Origin: an uncultured Collinsella sp.
GTDB taxonomy: Bacteria; Actinomycetota; Coriobacteriia; Coriobacteriales; Coriobacteriaceae
Assembly (NCBI GenBank): GCA_902494375.1
Contig: CABUTL010000094.1
Span: 1-6,165, forward strand
Direction: 5' to 3'
DNA: 6,165 bases
The position numbers and the translations under genes were made by a program. Below the pieces are notes generated by a model, which was not told the DNA's origin, did not search any database, and saw nothing but the letters and a program-made list of their open reading frames with translations. Within the stretch, counting starts at the first letter, position 1; the number at the start of each line of letters is the position of its first letter. Below, one piece after another: positions 1 through 6,078 of this stretch.

Positions 1-794
1 CCGGGGACATATCGAGCGCGAAAAAAAGTTCGGAATTGGACAAATCGTCAAACTTTGTGGCGCAAACGTCGCTCGAGAACGGCTCGGAAGCCTTTCCGCG
101 CACGGATGGAAGCAGAATACTCCAAAAAATGCACGGCGGGTCGGCTACCACCCTGTCGGAAGGCTGGTTTCGCTACGATCGCGCGGGCGGTTGGGTGCTG
201 CGCGGGTTCGATGCGTCGTTTTCGGCTGGCGCGGTGCATGCGGTTGTGGGCGGTAACGGATGCGGTAAGTCGACGATGCTCTCGGTGCTGGCGAAGACCG
301 CCAAGCTGCAGCGCGGCCGCATGGTGCGCGGAGCGGCCTCGGCGGCGCTGCTGCCTCAGAATCCCAAAGCATTGCTGGTTGCCGAGACGGTTCGCGATGA
401 GCTGATGGAATGGGCCTCGACCTGCGGATATGACGAGAACTTGGCGCTGGAGCGTGCGGCGCAACTGGGATTGGACGGCCTGGAGACGCGCCACCCCTAC
501 GACCTCTCGGGCGGACAGCGCCAGCTGCTCGCACTGACAAAGCTGCTGCTGATCGGCCCCGAGCTGCTGCTGCTTGACGAGCCCACGAAGGGCTTGGACC
601 TGGAGAGCCGCCGCATCATCGCCCGCGCCCTGCGTGACCATGCGAAGGCTGGCGGCACCGTCATCATGGCCACGCACGATCTGGATTTTGCCGAGCAGGT
701 AGCCGACGACGTCGCCATGATGTTTGACGGCGAGATTGCCTGCATGGAGCCCCCGGCCGACTTCTTTGCCGACAACGTGTTCTATAGGGCGTGA
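1..794 (+). CDS. ECF transporter ATP-binding protein, C-terminal ABC domain (5' partial)
   Basis: This is an ABC ATPase that would power vitamin or cofactor uptake from the cytoplasmic face of an ECF transporter. The reading frame is open to the left edge (first full codon at 3), so the gene probably starts outside the window. Counting from the TTG at 36, it shows Walker A (residues 72-80, GGNGCGKST), a Q-loop Gln (Q108), the signature LSGGQRQ (157-163), Walker B LLLLDEP (177-183), a D-loop and the H-loop His (H214). The first 40 or so residues are polar and low in complexity, like a linker. The C-terminus (FFADNVFYRA) resembles the end of the second domain of fused ECF ATPases, so I infer a two-domain protein whose first domain is upstream. 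A short single-domain protein starting at TTG 36 or ATG 129 is possible but has no clear ribosome binding site. The ABC ATPase call is firm; the fusion is inferred. The S-component gene follows after 4 nt. Confidence 0.85.
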   Translation, partial: GDISSAKKSSELDKSSNFVAQTSLENGSEAFPRTDGSRILQKMHGGSATTLSEGWFRYDRAGGWVLRGFDASFSAGAVHAVVGGNGCGKSTMLSVLAKTAKLQRGRMVRGAASAALLPQNPKALLVAETVRDELMEWASTCGYDENLALERAAQLGLDGLETRHPYDLSGGQRQLLALTKLLLIGPELLLLDEPTKGLDLESRRIIARALRDHAKAGGTVIMATHDLDFAEQVADDVAMMFDGEIACMEPPADFFADNVFYRA

Positions 795-798
795 TGGG

Positions 799-1512
799 AT
801 GACGGACTGTCGTTTCTCGCGCTTGCTTGCAAAACTGGAAATCCCGCTGCTGCTGGCGGTGCCAGCCGTGATGGCTGCGGCGTTGCTGTCGGGTGTTGAG
901 CAGGCAGCGTTGGCCATGCTGGTTGTGGTGGCGCTGGTGCTCGCGCTGTTCTTTGCGGGTTACGAGGCATCTCGTCCGGGCCTGCGCCAGATTATGCCCA
1001 CGCTGGTGTTGGCGGCGCTGGCGGCGGCGGGGCGCATTCTGTTTGGGCCCATTCCCGACTTTAAACCGGTGAGCGCCATCGCCATTATCGCGGGGGCGAC
1101 GCTTGGCCGCCGCAATGGTTTTATGGTTGGCGCGCTGGCGGCGCTGACCAGCAATTTCTTTTTTGGACAGGGCATGTGGACGCCGTGGCAGATGTATGCC
1201 TGGGGGCTCGTGGGATACGTTGGCGGTGCGCTGGCGCATGCCGGCGCTTTTGATCGCGCCGATGGCACCGTGCGTATGCCGGCGCTGCTGGCGTACGGCT
1301 TTGCGTCGGGCTTGCTCTATGGCGTCGTGATCAACGCGTATGACATCATTGGGTTTGTACAGCCGCTTACTTGGGCGGGCGCCGTGGCGCGTCTTGCCAC
1401 GGCAGTGCCGTTCGATATTACGCACGGCCTTGCGACCTGCGTGTTTTTGGCCGCCTTGTACAAGCCTTGGTGCTGTCGCATCAACCGAGTCGTCGTGAAA
1501 TACGGACTGTAG
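799..1512 (+). CDS. ECF transporter S component (substrate-specific membrane subunit)
   Basis: This is a hydrophobic 237-residue protein, the usual size or slightly larger for the substrate-binding subunit of an ECF transporter. About six membrane segments are visible, near residues 15-33, 36-55, 66-82, 92-124 (likely broken by the GRRNG turn), 128-147, 162-182 and 205-222. The small-residue stretch LAALAAAGRI (71-80), followed by PIPDFKPVSAIAIIAGATLG and SNFFFGQGMWTPWQMYAWG (118-136), matches the ECF S-component pattern. The small residues are typical of the helix surface that contacts EcfT. I chose the ATG at 799 because it lies 4 nt after the ATPase stop, which suggests translational coupling; an in-frame TTG at 724 would overlap the ATPase by about 70 nt. 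The substrate cannot be read from the sequence. Proteins with this FFFGQGxWTPWQM motif often sit beside cobalamin-linked genes in Firmicutes, so a cobamide is one weak possibility. No T component is in view; it probably lies upstream. Confidence 0.85.
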   Translation: MTDCRFSRLLAKLEIPLLLAVPAVMAAALLSGVEQAALAMLVVVALVLALFFAGYEASRPGLRQIMPTLVLAALAAAGRILFGPIPDFKPVSAIAIIAGATLGRRNGFMVGALAALTSNFFFGQGMWTPWQMYAWGLVGYVGGALAHAGAFDRADGTVRMPALLAYGFASGLLYGVVINAYDIIGFVQPLTWAGAVARLATAVPFDITHGLATCVFLAALYKPWCCRINRVVVKYGL

Positions 1513-1536
1513 GGCATTTCGCGTTCCCACACGAAC

Positions 1537-1599
1537 TTGCGGTGGAATAGTTCTCGTTTTTGGCTATTTGCTGCCCAAACAGGAACTATTCCACCGCAA
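1537..1599. repeat. 63-bp palindromic intergenic element C (GGAATAG core)
   Basis: Perfect 17-bp inverted arms, 1537-1553 and 1583-1599, enclose a 29-nt centre. The stem continues inward through a T-G wobble (1554/1582), a C-A mismatch (1555/1581), GTTT/AAAC (1556-1559/1577-1580), a small internal loop and GGC/GCC (1562-1564/1573-1575). The arms contain GGAATAG (1544-1550) and CTATTCC (1586-1592), the core also found in the two palindromes near 6000. Read on the minus strand, the arm is followed by CTG and the opposite arm preceded by CGA, as in those two. No T-run follows on either strand, so it is not a classic terminator, although it lies between convergent genes and may limit read-through. 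Confidence 0.75.
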
Positions 1600-1605
1600 C
1601 TTATA

Positions 1606-1645
1606 GGGGGAGAGGGGCCACATGATCTGTTTTCCTCTGTCCCCC
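1606..1645 (-). terminator. Possible terminator hairpin downstream of exodeoxyribonuclease III
   Basis: GGGGGAGAGG (1606-1615) can pair with CCTCT...CCCCC (1634-1645), with a 2-nt bulge at 1639-1640 and an 18-nt loop. It begins 15 nt beyond the end of the minus-strand nuclease gene. In that transcript the stem would be followed by UAUAAGUU, a weak U-containing tail. A terminator role is plausible but the U-tract is poor. Confidence 0.4.
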
Positions 1646-1660
1646 AGGAATTACTTGGCG

Positions 1661-2479
1661 CTAGAGCTCTAGCGCGAGGGTGACGGGGCAGTGGTCGCTG
1701 CCGAAGATGTCGCCGCGGATGCCGGTGTCGCGTACGTTGCCGGCGATTGCGTTGCTTACCAGGAAGTAGTCGATGCGCCAGCCTGCGTTGTTCTTGCGGG
1801 CATTAAAGCGGTAGCTCCACCAGCTGTAGACGCCCTCGACGTCCGGATTGGCCGCGCGCCAGGTGTCGGTAAAACCGGCGTCGAGGAGCTCGGTAAACTT
1901 ACCGCGCTCCTCGTCCGAAAAGCCGGCGTTGCCGCGGTTGGACTTGGGGTTCTTAAGGTCGATCTCTTCGTGCGCCACGTTAAAGTCGCCGCAGGTTACG
2001 ACGGGCTTGCCGGCCTCGCGCTCAAGCGCACTCAAAAAGCCGCGGTAGGCATTGTCCCAGGCCATGCGCACATCGATGCGCGCGAGCTCGTTTTGGGCGT
2101 TGGGCGTATAGACGTCGACAAACCAAAACTTGTCGAACTCGAGCGCGCAGACGCGGCCCTCGGTCGCGGCCTGCGCCACGAGCTCTGCCGTCTCGCCCTC
2201 GCTAGCGTAGGGTAGCAGTGCGTCGGCGCGCAGCACGCGCAGCGGTTCCTGGCGGCTAAAGACCGCAGTGCCCGAATAACCTTTACGCTCGGCGTAGCTC
2301 CAGGTTTGGTGATAGCCGGGCAGGTCAATATCGACCTGGCCCTCCTGCAGCTTGGTCTCTTGCAGCGCCAGGATATCGACGTCGAGTTCTTGCGCGATCT
2401 GGATAAAGCTCGGGTCCTTTTTGAGCACGGCGCGCAGGCCGTTGACGTTCCACGAGGCGAAAGTGTAAGTCTGAGGCAT
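1661..2479 (-). CDS. xth: Exodeoxyribonuclease III / AP endonuclease
   Basis: This enzyme cleaves DNA at abasic sites and removes 3'-blocking groups and nucleotides during base-excision repair in the cytoplasm. The 272-residue length fits the ExoIII/Xth family of the endonuclease-exonuclease-phosphatase fold. Visible motifs in order are SWNVNGLR (residues 9-16, active-site Asn), LQETK with metal-binding E41 (39-43), YSGTAVFS (68-75), YTPNAQ with Y124 (124-129), CGDFNVAHEEIDL with D165 and N167 (163-175), the DNA-contact region YSWWSYRFNARKNNAGWRIDY (from 218) and the terminal SDHCPV with catalytic D262 and H263. All expected catalytic residues are present. The ATG at 2479 is preceded on the minus strand by AAAGGA at suitable spacing. 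It converges with the ECF operon and diverges from the sirtuin gene across a 135-nt gap, so it is probably transcribed alone. Confidence 0.96.
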   Translation of the reverse strand: MPQTYTFASWNVNGLRAVLKKDPSFIQIAQELDVDILALQETKLQEGQVDIDLPGYHQTWSYAERKGYSGTAVFSRQEPLRVLRADALLPYASEGETAELVAQAATEGRVCALEFDKFWFVDVYTPNAQNELARIDVRMAWDNAYRGFLSALEREAGKPVVTCGDFNVAHEEIDLKNPKSNRGNAGFSDEERGKFTELLDAGFTDTWRAANPDVEGVYSWWSYRFNARKNNAGWRIDYFLVSNAIAGNVRDTGIRGDIFGSDHCPVTLALEL

Positions 2480-2614
2480 GGTGTCCTTTCGACGGGGTTG
2501 GCAGGCTTAAGATTAGCGCAACAGGGGCGGGGTGGGCTCCGCGCATGCTGACTTAAAGGTCGCATGCTGGGGCGTCGCTCAACGCTGCCCGACTAGCAAG
2601 GACGGAGGACTCAT

Positions 2615-3367
2615 ATGACGCAGGCAATATCGGACCCCAAGCAGGCGTCCGCCGCGCTGGCGGAGCTTTTTGATACCCACAAGCGCGTGGTCTTCTTTGG
2701 CGGCGCGGGTGTTTCCACGGCAAGTGGCATCCCCGATTTCCGCAGCGTGGACGGCCTGTATCACCAGCAGTTTGCCTATCCGCCCGAGACCATGCTGTCG
2801 CATAGCTTTTACGAGGCGCATCCGGCCGAGTTCTTCGACTTCTACCGCACCAAGATGATCGCTCTTAACGCTAAGCCCAACCGCTGTCACACCAAGCTGG
2901 CCGAGCTGGAGCGCGCCGGCAAGCTTGATGCCGTGGTGACGCAAAACATCGACGGCTTGCATCAGATGGCGGGCTCGCAGCGCGTGTTCGAGCTGCACGG
3001 ATCGGTCCATCGCAACATTTGCCAGTCGTGCGGCGCGGTCTATAGCGCCGAGTGGATTTGCTCGCGCGAGCACGAGGACGCCGCGGGCGTGCCCGTGTGC
3101 CCTGCGTGCGGTGGTCGCATCAAACCCGATGTGGTGCTCTACGAAGAGCCACTCGACGAGCATGTGTTGACCGGTGCCGTTGCCGCCATCGCCGCGGCCG
3201 ATGCCCTCATTGTGGGCGGGACCTCACTCGTGGTGTATCCGGCGGCAGGCCTTACGCGATACTTTACCGGCGATACGCTGGCCATATGCAACCTTGCTCC
3301 CACCGATCAGGATGCAAATGCCGACCTGCTGATTTCTTGCGACATCGCGGCCGCGTTTGCGTTCTAG
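2615..3367 (+). CDS. cobB: NAD-dependent protein deacylase, Sir2 family
   Basis: This cytoplasmic sirtuin removes acyl groups from protein lysines using NAD+, giving nicotinamide and O-acyl-ADP-ribose. The 250-residue length is that of a single-domain bacterial sirtuin. The NAD-binding GGAGVSTASGIPDFRS spans residues 29-44. TQNIDGLH is at 109-116, the catalytic His is H128 in ELHGS, the structural zinc site is C136/C139 and C162/C165, KPDVVLYEE is at 170-178, and GGTSLVVYPA at 201-210 is the second nucleotide-binding loop. All key residues are present. A Tyr-Arg pair (Y77, R78) lies near the region where SIRT5-like desuccinylases carry their Tyr/Arg, but the spacing does not match clearly, so acyl preference is open. 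GGAGG at 2604-2608, six bases before the ATG, supports the start. It diverges from the exonuclease gene. The folate gene starts 95 nt downstream, probably from its own promoter. Confidence 0.95.
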   Translation: MTQAISDPKQASAALAELFDTHKRVVFFGGAGVSTASGIPDFRSVDGLYHQQFAYPPETMLSHSFYEAHPAEFFDFYRTKMIALNAKPNRCHTKLAELERAGKLDAVVTQNIDGLHQMAGSQRVFELHGSVHRNICQSCGAVYSAEWICSREHEDAAGVPVCPACGGRIKPDVVLYEEPLDEHVLTGAVAAIAAADALIVGGTSLVVYPAAGLTRYFTGDTLAICNLAPTDQDANADLLISCDIAAAFAF

Positions 3368-3387
3368 CCCGCGTGCGCGGATACAAT
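3357..3387 (+). promoter_or_regulatory. Candidate sigma-70-type promoter for the folP-folK operon
   Basis: TACAAT at 3382-3387 is a good -10 hexamer. A poor -35 candidate, TTGCGT at 3357-3362, lies 19 bp upstream, inside the last codons of the sirtuin gene. Transcription would start near 3394, giving a leader of about 70 nt. Assigned by eye only. Confidence 0.4.
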
Positions 3388-3409
3388 AGAAAGACTGAGT
3401 GCAAAGCGA

Positions 3410-3450
3410 CCCCGCCGCCAGCTCCCCAAGCTCGGCGGCGTGGGCATTTT
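3410..3450 (+). promoter_or_regulatory. GC-rich leader hairpin before folP-folK
   Basis: CGCCGCC (3413-3419) pairs with GGCGGCG (3434-3440), extended inside by AGC/GCT (3420-3422/3430-3432, with C3433 bulged) and outside by CCC/GGG (3410-3412/3442-3444, with T3441 bulged). TTTT follows at 3447-3450, directly before the AGGAGG at 3451. It could be a terminator for upstream read-through, an attenuator, or simply a stable leader fold. The structure is visible; the function is inferred. Confidence 0.45.
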
Positions 3451-3456
3451 AGGAGG
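3451..3456 (+). promoter_or_regulatory. Shine-Dalgarno AGGAGG that fixes the folP-folK start
   Basis: A consensus AGGAGG abuts an ATG at 3457 and lies six bases before a second in-frame ATG at 3463. The spacing favours 3463. The frame is also open upstream to 3052, but that part overlaps the sirtuin gene and has no protein-like features. Confidence 0.8.
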
Positions 3457-3462
3457 ATGTTC

Positions 3463-5193
3463 ATGGCGAACGACAGCAAGACATGGCGGTGCGGAAAGTA
3501 CGAGCTCAGCTTTGACCGTCCGCGCATCATGGGCGTCCTCAACGTGACGCCCGATTCGTTTAGCGATGGCGGGGAGCATTTCGACCCGGACGCCGCGATC
3601 GAGTATGGCCTGACGATGCTCGACGCCGGCGCCGACATCATCGACGTGGGCGGCGAGTCCACGCGCCCCGGCTTTACCCCGGTCAACCCCGACGAGGAGG
3701 CTCGCCGCGTGCTGCCCGTGGTGCGCGCGCTGGCCAAGGAGGGCGCCATCGTCTCGATCGACACGCGTCACGTGGCGGTTGCCAAGGCGGCCGTGCGCTG
3801 CGGCGCCTCGATCGTCAACGACGTGACCGGCTTCACCGACCCCAAGATGGTCGAGTTTGTTAAGACGAGCACCTGCGGCGTCATCGTGATGCATGCCGGC
3901 GAGGTCGCCGCGCCCGCGCGCACGCACGCAACGGTGCAGCTCGATACCTCGGCAGCGGCGTTTGTTGCCGAGAAGGCACGCGAAGCGGCTGCCGAGGCCG
4001 CGCGCGAGGCCGAGAAGCCGGCCCGTCGCCGTCGCGGCAAGTTGCTGGGCGAGCCTAAGCCGGAGGCCAAGCTTCCGGGCGGCGTGGTGCAGCCCTCGTT
4101 GCCGTTTGGTGAACCGGAGCCCACGTCTGAGCCCGCAAGCGAGCAGGAGACGCCGGCCGCCGAGCAGGCTGCTGCCGCCGAGACCGTCGCGCCCGCGCCC
4201 GAGGCCACCGAGGCCGCATCGGAGCCCAATGACCGCCTGGCCGCCATGATGCGCCGCAGCGCCCGCCGCGAGGAAGCCTACGTGCCCACCTCGCAGCTCC
4301 GCCGCTTCACCCTGCCCGATTCGGCGCCCATCATGCGCCGCGTTATGGGCTTTCTGTCCGATCAGGCCCGCGCGCTCATCCACGCCGGCGTGTCGCGCGA
4401 CCGCATCTGCATCGATCCTGGCCCGGGCTTTGGTAAGTCGGCTAACGAGGACATCGTCATCCAGCGCGAGACTGCCAAGATGGCGTCACTGGGCTATCCG
4501 CTCATGTGCGCCGTATCGCGCAAGCGCTTTGTGGGCGCCGTCTCGGGCGTGACCGAGGCCGCCGAGCGCGATGCCGCCACGTTTGGCGTGTGCCTGGGCG
4601 CCATCCAGGCCGGTGCCAACATCGTGCGCGTGCACGACGCCGCGGGTTTTGCGCAGTTCCTGAACGGTTACTGGGCGGTTGCCAAGCCGCAGCCGCGCCG
4701 CGCGTTTGTGGCCGTGGGCTCCAACCTGGGGCATCGCTGCGACAACATCCGCGCCGCACGCGAGATGATCGCCGAGATTCCACTCACCTGCGTGTCCAAC
4801 TCCTCCAAGATTTACGAGAGCGAGCCGGCCTACGAGACGCGCCAGGACGCGTTTGCCAACGCCGTCATCGAGATTAAGACCGAGCTGGCGCCGCTGGTAC
4901 TGCTCGACGAGCTGCAGAAGATCGAGCTCGAGCTGGGCCGCGACCGCTCCAAAAAGGCCAAGGCCAACGGTCCGCGCACCATCGACCTGGACCTGCTGTG
5001 GATGGACGGCGAGACCCACGGCGGCAAAAAGCTGCGCCTGCCGCATCCGCTCATTGGCGAGCGCGACTTTGTGCTGGTGCCGCTCGAGGACCTGATGCAC
5101 GACCCGGCGCGGTTCTTCCGCTACAACGGCGTCGAGGTCAAGGAGCCCGAGGATCGCGTGGGCCATATCGTGGGCGAATTGGGGCGTATGTAG
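3463..5193 (+). CDS. folP-folK: Fused dihydropteroate synthase (FolP) - HPPK (FolK) with large FolP insertion
   Basis: This is a bifunctional folate enzyme of 576 residues. FolK pyrophosphorylates 6-hydroxymethyl-7,8-dihydropterin, and FolP joins the product to p-aminobenzoate to make dihydropteroate. The FolP barrel spans residues 15-405: IMGVLNVTPDSFSDGG (22-37), DVGGESTRPG (61-70), SID (D100), IVND (N119, D120), VIVMH (140-144), IDPGPGFGK (317-325), SRKRF (K354) and IVRVH (R389, H391). Between MHAG and the helix before IDPG, about 125 residues more than usual are inserted. Residues 161-193 are Ala/Glu/Arg-rich and look helical, and 196-258 are Pro/Glu/Ala-rich and probably disordered. FolK spans 412-550: FVAVGSNLG (415-423), YESEP (451-455), LGRDR (491-495), GPRTIDLDLL with Mg-binding D508/D510 (503-512) and LPHP (526-529). 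No internal start near the junction suggests a separate folK. The order FolP then FolK is the reverse of the common HPPK-DHPS fusion. The gene abuts the ligase-like gene downstream. Confidence 0.95.
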   Translation: MANDSKTWRCGKYELSFDRPRIMGVLNVTPDSFSDGGEHFDPDAAIEYGLTMLDAGADIIDVGGESTRPGFTPVNPDEEARRVLPVVRALAKEGAIVSIDTRHVAVAKAAVRCGASIVNDVTGFTDPKMVEFVKTSTCGVIVMHAGEVAAPARTHATVQLDTSAAAFVAEKAREAAAEAAREAEKPARRRRGKLLGEPKPEAKLPGGVVQPSLPFGEPEPTSEPASEQETPAAEQAAAAETVAPAPEATEAASEPNDRLAAMMRRSARREEAYVPTSQLRRFTLPDSAPIMRRVMGFLSDQARALIHAGVSRDRICIDPGPGFGKSANEDIVIQRETAKMASLGYPLMCAVSRKRFVGAVSGVTEAAERDAATFGVCLGAIQAGANIVRVHDAAGFAQFLNGYWAVAKPQPRRAFVAVGSNLGHRCDNIRAAREMIAEIPLTCVSNSSKIYESEPAYETRQDAFANAVIEIKTELAPLVLLDELQKIELELGRDRSKKAKANGPRTIDLDLLWMDGETHGGKKLRLPHPLIGERDFVLVPLEDLMHDPARFFRYNGVEVKEPEDRVGHIVGELGRM

Positions 5194-5895
5194 ATGATCG
5201 AGATGAATGCTGTTGTCGCCGGTACCGAGCTCGACGCGGCGCGTGACGCGGGCCGCGAGGGCGTGTCCGCGGGCTGGTGCGCATGGAGCGTGGGCGATGC
5301 TTCGCTGACGTTTTCGCTGGTCGTGCGCCCCGATGTGAATATGCACGCCTTCCACGGCCTGCCGTTTGTGGCCGCGATGGGCATGATGGACGCGCTCATG
5401 GGCACGGCTTCGACGCCGGGGTTGGGCCTTGCCGGTAAAGTGGGTATCCAGTGGCCGAGCGATATCGTGTGCGGTGCGCCTGCGTTTGAGACGTCGCTCG
5501 CGCGTGTTGCCGTGAACGGCGGTGCCGGTGCTGCGGGCATGTTTGCCGCGGTGACGGTTGATATTGAGCGTGCGGCGCTGAGTGAGCTTGGCGTGGATAT
5601 GGCAGATGAGGCGCTGATCGAGGCATTGGCCGCCGCTGTGCTGACCCGCGTTGACGCCTGGGCGGTTGCCGCCAACACGCCGCAGGGCGCTGCCGGCCCG
5701 CTGGCTCCGGTGCTGGGTGAGTACTTCGATATGGTGCCGCTGCTGGGTCGTCAGGTTGCGGCGGTGTCGCCCAACGGTTTGCCGCTTGCGGTCGGTGTGT
5801 TTGCGGGCCTAGACATCTGGGGCCGCGCGACCATTAAGACCGACGCCAGTGAGCAAGAGTTTCCGCCCGAGGCCGTGCGCATTCGCGGTCTGTAG
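5194..5895 (+). CDS. Divergent biotin-protein ligase (BirA/LplA-fold)-like protein
   Basis: This 233-residue protein resembles the catalytic plus C-terminal domains of biotin-protein ligases, without the N-terminal DNA-binding domain of BirA. Alignable stretches are REGVSAGWCAWSVGDASLTFSLVVRP (from 21; family GRGRxGRxWxSPxG..SLxLRP), VGIQWPSDIV (83-92; family KWPNDL), MFAAVTVDI (116-124; family IGIGINV), and LLGRQVAA...GVFAGLDIWGRATIKT...EAVRIRG (183-232), which matches the small C-terminal domain. The Arg-rich GRGRxGR loop is not recognisable, KWPND has become QWPSD, and the Lys-Leu-Ala-Gly stretch with the adenylate-contacting Lys is absent. It may therefore be inactive, regulatory, or act on another substrate. 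The ATG at 5194 directly follows the folP-folK stop, with GGGG at 5181-5184 as a weak ribosome site; ATG 5206 is an alternative. Same operon as folP-folK, probably translationally coupled. The family call is by motif only. Confidence 0.65.
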   Translation: MIEMNAVVAGTELDAARDAGREGVSAGWCAWSVGDASLTFSLVVRPDVNMHAFHGLPFVAAMGMMDALMGTASTPGLGLAGKVGIQWPSDIVCGAPAFETSLARVAVNGGAGAAGMFAAVTVDIERAALSELGVDMADEALIEALAAAVLTRVDAWAVAANTPQGAAGPLAPVLGEYFDMVPLLGRQVAAVSPNGLPLAVGVFAGLDIWGRATIKTDASEQEFPPEAVRIRGL

Positions 5896-5925
5896 CGCGA
5901 GGCGCCCGCACTCAAAGATAACGAT

Positions 5926-5970
5926 GACAACAAGACCCTCCTCGGCTGTGCCGGGGAGGGTCTTGTTGTC
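5926..5970 (+). terminator. Strong hairpin ending the folP-folK/ligase-like operon
   Basis: Perfect 16-bp arms (5926-5941 and 5955-5970) extend inward through a T-G wobble and CGGC/GCCG to a TGT triloop, a 21-bp stem in all. It starts 30 nt after the stop of the ligase-like gene. The 3' arm is T-rich (TCTTGTTGTCT) but no clean U-run follows. Intrinsic terminator is the likeliest role. Confidence 0.7.
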
Positions 5971-5992
5971 TGGGGAATGGGTTGTCAGCACC

Positions 5993-6033
5993 CTATTCCT
6001 CAAAACTGAAAATCTTTCGATTTTGAGGAATAG
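5993..6033. repeat. 41-bp palindromic element A (CTATTCC...GGAATAG)
   Basis: Perfect 13-bp arms, 5993-6005 and 6021-6033, flank a 15-nt centre. The fold continues through a C-A mismatch (6006/6020), a T-G wobble (6007/6019) and GAAA/TTTC (6008-6011/6015-6018) to an ATC triloop. It differs from element B (6079-6119) at only four positions, all between the arms. It shares the CTG...CGA inner junction with elements B and C. No flanking target duplication is evident. Confidence 0.85.
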
Positions 6034-6078
6034 AATTAAGCCAGCTCGGCCTTTAACGAGGTATATTCGTTGCAGAGT

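Noticed and set aside
724..798. Upstream TTG start for the S component at 724
   Set aside because: It would overlap the ATPase gene by about 70 nt and add a polar stretch. ATG 799 is just past the ATPase stop and gives a normal N-terminus.
1537..1599. Simple Rho-independent terminator
   Set aside because: The hairpin is long, but no T-run follows it on either strand, and its core and junction match the palindromes near 6000. I therefore list it as a repeat element, though it may still slow transcription.
1691..2215. Plus-strand open frame antisense to exodeoxyribonuclease III
   Set aside because: It is fully inside xth, lacks a ribosome binding site and has no recognisable protein features; it is a shadow of codon bias.
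3052..3462. N-terminal extension of folP-folK back to 3052
   Set aside because: It overlaps the sirtuin gene and translates to Arg/Cys-rich sequence unlike any protein domain. The AGGAGG at 3451 points to the ATG at 3463.
3364..4383. Long antisense open frames opposite folP-folK, such as 3364-4383 (-) and 4486-5355 (-)
   Set aside because: They mirror a GC-rich gene with strong codon bias, encode Arg/His/Gly-rich low-complexity protein without domains, and overlap a confidently identified enzyme.
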